From: Nannocystaceae bacterium
GTDB taxonomy: Bacteria > Myxococcota_A > Polyangia > Nannocystales > Nannocystaceae
NCBI GenBank assembly: GCA_016763875.1
Contig: JAESSZ010000427.1
Location: 1-8,099, forward strand
Direction of reading: 5' to 3'
Length of the DNA: 8,099 nt
Below the pieces are notes generated by a model. The model did no database searches. It was not told the DNA's origin and worked only from the letters and a program-made list of their open reading frames with translations. This document shows, one piece after another, positions 6,191-8,099 of the stretch; positions within the stretch are counted from its first letter, which is position 1; each line of letters starts with the position of its first letter. Position numbers and translations under genes: made by a program.

Positions 6191-7243
6191 ATGGCGAAAA
6201 CGAAAAAACCAGCGGCGAAAAAGGTGGCGGCGAAGAAACCGGCGGTGAAGAAGGCCGCGGTGAAGAAACCGGCGGCAAAGAAACCGGCAGCGGCGAAGAA
6301 AACAGCAGCGAAGAAACCGGCAGCGGCGAAGAAACCGACAGCGGCGAAGAAACCGGCTGCGGCCAAGAAACCGGCTGCGGCCAAGAAGGCTGGGGCGAAG
6401 AAGCCGACGGCCGCAAAAAAGCCGCCGCTCAGGAAACCACCGCTCAAGAAACCACCGGTGAACAAGCCTGCTGCGAAGAAACCGGCTGCGAAGAAACCGG
6501 TGGCCCCAAAGAAGGTCGCGGCCCCGAAAAAACCGGCCCCCAATAAGCGAGCGCCGAAGAAGACTGCGCCCAAGAAGAAGTCGCCGGCAACCGCAAGCGC
6601 GGCGTCCGACGACGACTTCTACGATCGCATCTTTGAGAACAATCTCCGTTGGATTGAGGAAAAGACGCGCACGGATGCGACGTTCTTCGAGCGCCTGTCT
6701 CGCGAGCAGAATCCCACCGTTCTTTTCGTAGGTTGCGCAGACAGCCGCGTGCCCGCCAACGAGATCATGGGTCTCGAGCCGGGGGAGGTGTTCGTGCACC
6801 GCAACGTTGCCAACCTCGTTCCCAACACGGACCTCAACGTTCACTCCGTGCTTCAGTACGGCGTCGAGCACCTCGACGTGAAGCACGTGATCGTCTGTGG
6901 ACACTACGGTTGCGGTGGCGTTGCGGCAGCGATGCAGTCGGCCGACCTCGGACAGCTCAACGGATGGCTTCGCGAGATTCGCGATGTCTACCGGCTGCAC
7001 GTCGATGAACTTGAGGCCATCAAAGACGAGACTGCGCGGTATCGCAGGCTCGTCGAACTCAATGTCCAAGAGCAGTGCGTCAACATCATCAAGACGTCAT
7101 TCGTCCAGCAGGCGTACAGCAAGAAGGGGTACCCGATCGTTCACGGGTGGGTCTATTCGCTGAAGGACGGCAGGCTCAAGGACTTGAAGATTTCGTTCCG
7201 CGACATCCTTGAAAAGATCCGCGAGATCTACAGACTCGACTAG
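6191..7243 (+). CDS. can: Beta-carbonic anhydrase with N-terminal histone-H1-like Lys/Ala/Pro tail
   Basis: This 350-residue protein is a fusion. Residues 1-131 are almost only K, A and P in KKPAAK/AAKK repeats, like bacterial H1-type tails. Residues 140-350 are a beta-carbonic anhydrase aligning along its length with E. coli Can. Zinc ligands are C182, D184, H238 and C241, with R186 as the Asp184 partner; C182 to H238 is 56 residues, as in Can. G-L-E-P-G-E-V-F-V-H-R-N-V-A-N-L-V and H-W-V-Y equivalents are present. Of the Can-type bicarbonate regulatory site, R204 and Y322 are kept but the Trp is Phe179. It interconverts CO2 and bicarbonate. No ATG, GTG or TTG lies in frame between the tail and the domain, so the fusion is not an artefact of start choice. 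ATG 6191 is preferred over the adjacent TTG 6188. The tail is strongly basic and could bind DNA, RNA or polyphosphate. Confidence 0.93.
   Translation: MAKTKKPAAKKVAAKKPAVKKAAVKKPAAKKPAAAKKTAAKKPAAAKKPTAAKKPAAAKKPAAAKKAGAKKPTAAKKPPLRKPPLKKPPVNKPAAKKPAAKKPVAPKKVAAPKKPAPNKRAPKKTAPKKKSPATASAASDDDFYDRIFENNLRWIEEKTRTDATFFERLSREQNPTVLFVGCADSRVPANEIMGLEPGEVFVHRNVANLVPNTDLNVHSVLQYGVEHLDVKHVIVCGHYGCGGVAAAMQSADLGQLNGWLREIRDVYRLHVDELEAIKDETARYRRLVELNVQEQCVNIIKTSFVQQAYSKKGYPIVHGWVYSLKDGRLKDLKISFRDILEKIREIYRLD
6203..6583. repeat. Degenerate purine-rich repeat region encoding the Lys/Ala/Pro tail
   Basis: The tail-coding DNA consists of imperfect units built on GCGAAGAAACCGGCAG, with clear near-identical copies at about 6279-6370. 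All the length variants I can see keep the reading frame. Such DNA is prone to slippage, so tail length may differ between strains. The long ORFs antisense to it, rich in Phe and Ala, are by-products of the repeat. Confidence 0.75.
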
Positions 7244-7263
7244 CGCGTGTTGCTTCGCGCCAG

Positions 7264-7292
7264 ACTGCAAGCCCCGCTAGGGGGCTTGCAGT
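7264..7292. terminator. Perfect hairpin between carbonic anhydrase and DUF4112 gene
   Basis: The 12-base arms at 7264-7275 and 7281-7292 pair without mismatch around a 5-base GCTAG loop, 21 bases after the carbonic anhydrase stop. No T-tract follows on either strand, so it is either a terminator lacking the U-run or an mRNA-stabilising or regulatory hairpin. It would separate transcription of the two genes. Confidence 0.6.
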
Positions 7293-7303
7293 GGCCGATC
7301 TGC

Positions 7304-7314
7304 GGGGGGAGGGG
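7304..7314 (+). promoter_or_regulatory. Ribosome binding site of the DUF4112 gene
   Basis: GGGGGGAGGGG lies two bases before the GTG at 7317. The match to a Shine-Dalgarno core (GGAGG) is good, and it favours GTG 7317 over the in-frame ATG at 7350, which has no comparable site. Confidence 0.6.
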
Positions 7315-7316
7315 TT

Positions 7317-7904
7317 GTGTTTGCCGCGAGCGGACTCAACCTGTTGGGCATGACGTCGTCGCTCGCACAACCGCTCACGGCCGCAGACGAATGGTTGTCA
7401 CCGCGCAGTGACTCCGTTGCTGAGGCCGAGGCGATGGCCGACATCCATCTGGCACGGCAGGAAGAGGTGGAGCGACTCGGGAAACTAGTCCGTGTGCTCG
7501 AGGACCTAGTCCGCGTGCCCGGTACCAAGTTTGGCATCGGGCTTGACTCGATTGTAGGGGCGTTGCTGCCGGGCGTTGGTGACGCTATCACCGGTGCACT
7601 CGGGCTTACGCTGATCACGGCTGCGGTGCGACGGGGGGTGCCGCGCGTCGTCGTCGTACGCATGGTCGCCAATCTCGCGATCGACCTGGTGGTCGGATTG
7701 ATCCCCGTGCTCGGCGACGCATTCGACCTGTTGTGGCGGTCCAACACCCGCAACCTCGCACTGCTTGAGCGGCATCAAGGCGAGCTGGTTCCCCAGGCGA
7801 AGGCGGCCGACTACGCGTTGGTCGGATTGGCCGGGGCCGTGCTCGCCGCTACTGTCGCGGCGCCGTTTGTGCTGCTCTACATGCTGCTTGGCGCCGTCTT
7901 TTAG
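7317..7904 (+). CDS. DUF4112 domain membrane protein
   Basis: This 195-residue protein matches DUF4112 by its pattern. R-L-x-x-L-x-x-L-x-D-x-x-x-x-V-P-G-T-K-F-G-I-G-L-D (53-77) leads into L-L-P-G-V-G-D-A (83-90), and a second copy of the pattern, L-I-P-V-L-G-D-A-F-D, lies at 128-137. The polar R-S-N-T-R-N-L-A-L-L-E-R-H stretch (141-153) follows, also typical. Hydrophobic segments at about 76-104, 110-140 and 167-191 suggest an inner-membrane protein; the first 45 residues are acidic and Ala/Ser-rich. No biochemical function is known for the family and none can be read here. The preferred start is GTG 7317, backed by its GGGGGGAGGGG site; ATG 7350 would remove 11 residues. It follows the hairpin after the carbonic anhydrase gene, so it is probably transcribed separately or under attenuated read-through. 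Confidence 0.88.
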   Translation: MFAASGLNLLGMTSSLAQPLTAADEWLSPRSDSVAEAEAMADIHLARQEEVERLGKLVRVLEDLVRVPGTKFGIGLDSIVGALLPGVGDAITGALGLTLITAAVRRGVPRVVVVRMVANLAIDLVVGLIPVLGDAFDLLWRSNTRNLALLERHQGELVPQAKAADYALVGLAGAVLAATVAAPFVLLYMLLGAVF

Positions 7905-8099
7905 TCCGAGAGGCCGCGCGAGCGCACGACTGTCGGCTAGGGCGACGCCACAACAGCAGCGGCCAGCCCCACAGCCACGACGGCGCCCTCGTGTGACGGC
8001 AAGCGCATCCCGAACCGGAATCGGACGACGAGGCGGCTCCCGTGCTGTCAGTGGTTTGATCGGCCGCGCCCGTGCTGTCGGCGTTTCCTTCGTCCGTCC
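7849..8099 (-). CDS. C-terminal end of a surface protein with MYXO-CTERM-like tail (partial)
   Basis: The minus-strand frame open from the right edge encodes a D/S/T/G/A-rich linker in which D-S-T-G-A-A occurs twice, 10 residues apart. It then has S-D-S-G-S-G-C-A-C-R and a hydrophobic W-L-W-G-W-P-L-L-L-W-R-R. A low-complexity linker, a G-C-x-C element, a hydrophobic stretch and Arg are the order of MYXO-CTERM sorting signals, which attach surface proteins in myxobacteria. Two things are odd. After the Arg the frame runs on about 30 residues to a TAG at 7849-7851, overlapping the end of the DUF4112 gene. The +1 frame (relative) instead gives a fine hydrophobic stretch, G-A-V-V-A-V-G-L-A-A-A-V-V-A-S-P, ending at TAG 7937-7939. 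The true end may therefore involve a frameshift. Most of the gene lies beyond the window. Confidence 0.4.
   Translation of the reverse strand, partial: TDEGNADSTGAADQTTDSTGAASSSDSGSGCACRHTRAPSWLWGWPLLLWRRPSRQSCARAASRTKRRRQAACRAAQTAPRQ
8039..8079. repeat. Direct repeat CCCGTGCTGTC, 30 bases apart
   Basis: Identical 11-mers at 8039-8049 and 8069-8079, spaced one 30-base period, encode the repeated D-S-T-G part of the linker on the minus strand. The period is ten codons, which supports real coding in that frame. Confidence 0.5.

Noticed and set aside
6203..6583. CRISPR array or satellite
   Set aside because: The repeats are imperfect, without spacers, and keep one reading frame throughout; they encode the Lys-rich tail.
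6080..7069. Long minus-strand frames rich in Phe, Arg and Leu opposite the carbonic anhydrase
   Set aside because: They mirror the repetitive Lys/Ala codons and the conserved enzyme on the plus strand; no independent motif or start signal.

Overview
The window is GC-rich and has the look of a soil or marine deltaproteobacterium of the Myxococcota type. That placement is an inference. It rests on a lipoprotein built of FG-GAP/VCBS repeats with a WNQHAY...NTFRTN C-terminal module that I associate with myxobacterial surface proteins, a Lys/Ala/Pro-rich histone-H1-like tail, and a probable MYXO-CTERM-like protein end at the right edge. No RNA gene, insertion sequence, CRISPR array or phage gene is visible, and no stretch of more than 300 bases lacks a gene.

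Layout, left to right. (1) A small lipoprotein with a PsbP/Mog1-like appearance (71-667, +). (2) Converging on it, a minus-strand block: an acyl-CoA thioesterase of the hotdog fold (3854-4321), a zinc-independent quinone-oxidoreductase-like MDR enzyme (2922-3857) translationally coupled to it by a 4-base GTGA overlap, and a 716-residue DUF3604 protein (713-2863) that appears to have its own promoter. (3) Divergent from the thioesterase, a secreted FG-GAP lipoprotein (4468-6147, +). (4) A beta-carbonic anhydrase closely resembling E. coli Can but carrying about 131 residues of H1-like KKPAAK tail at its N-terminus (6191-7243, +). (5) A perfect hairpin, then a DUF4112 membrane protein (7317-7904, +). 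(6) At the right edge, the tail of a minus-strand gene encoding a D/S/T/G-rich linker and GCAC motif.

The genes do not form one pathway. The thioesterase/oxidoreductase pair is the only clear functional unit, probably acyl-CoA or enone metabolism. The most unusual object is the histone-tail/carbonic-anhydrase fusion: all zinc ligands and the Can-family spacing are intact, and there is no start codon between tail and enzyme. A second notable observation is a shared TGYTAGTKTT element placed identically, 7 bases before the start codon, upstream of two unrelated genes; it suggests leaderless transcripts. Related TGCTA elements precede the FG-GAP and carbonic anhydrase genes.
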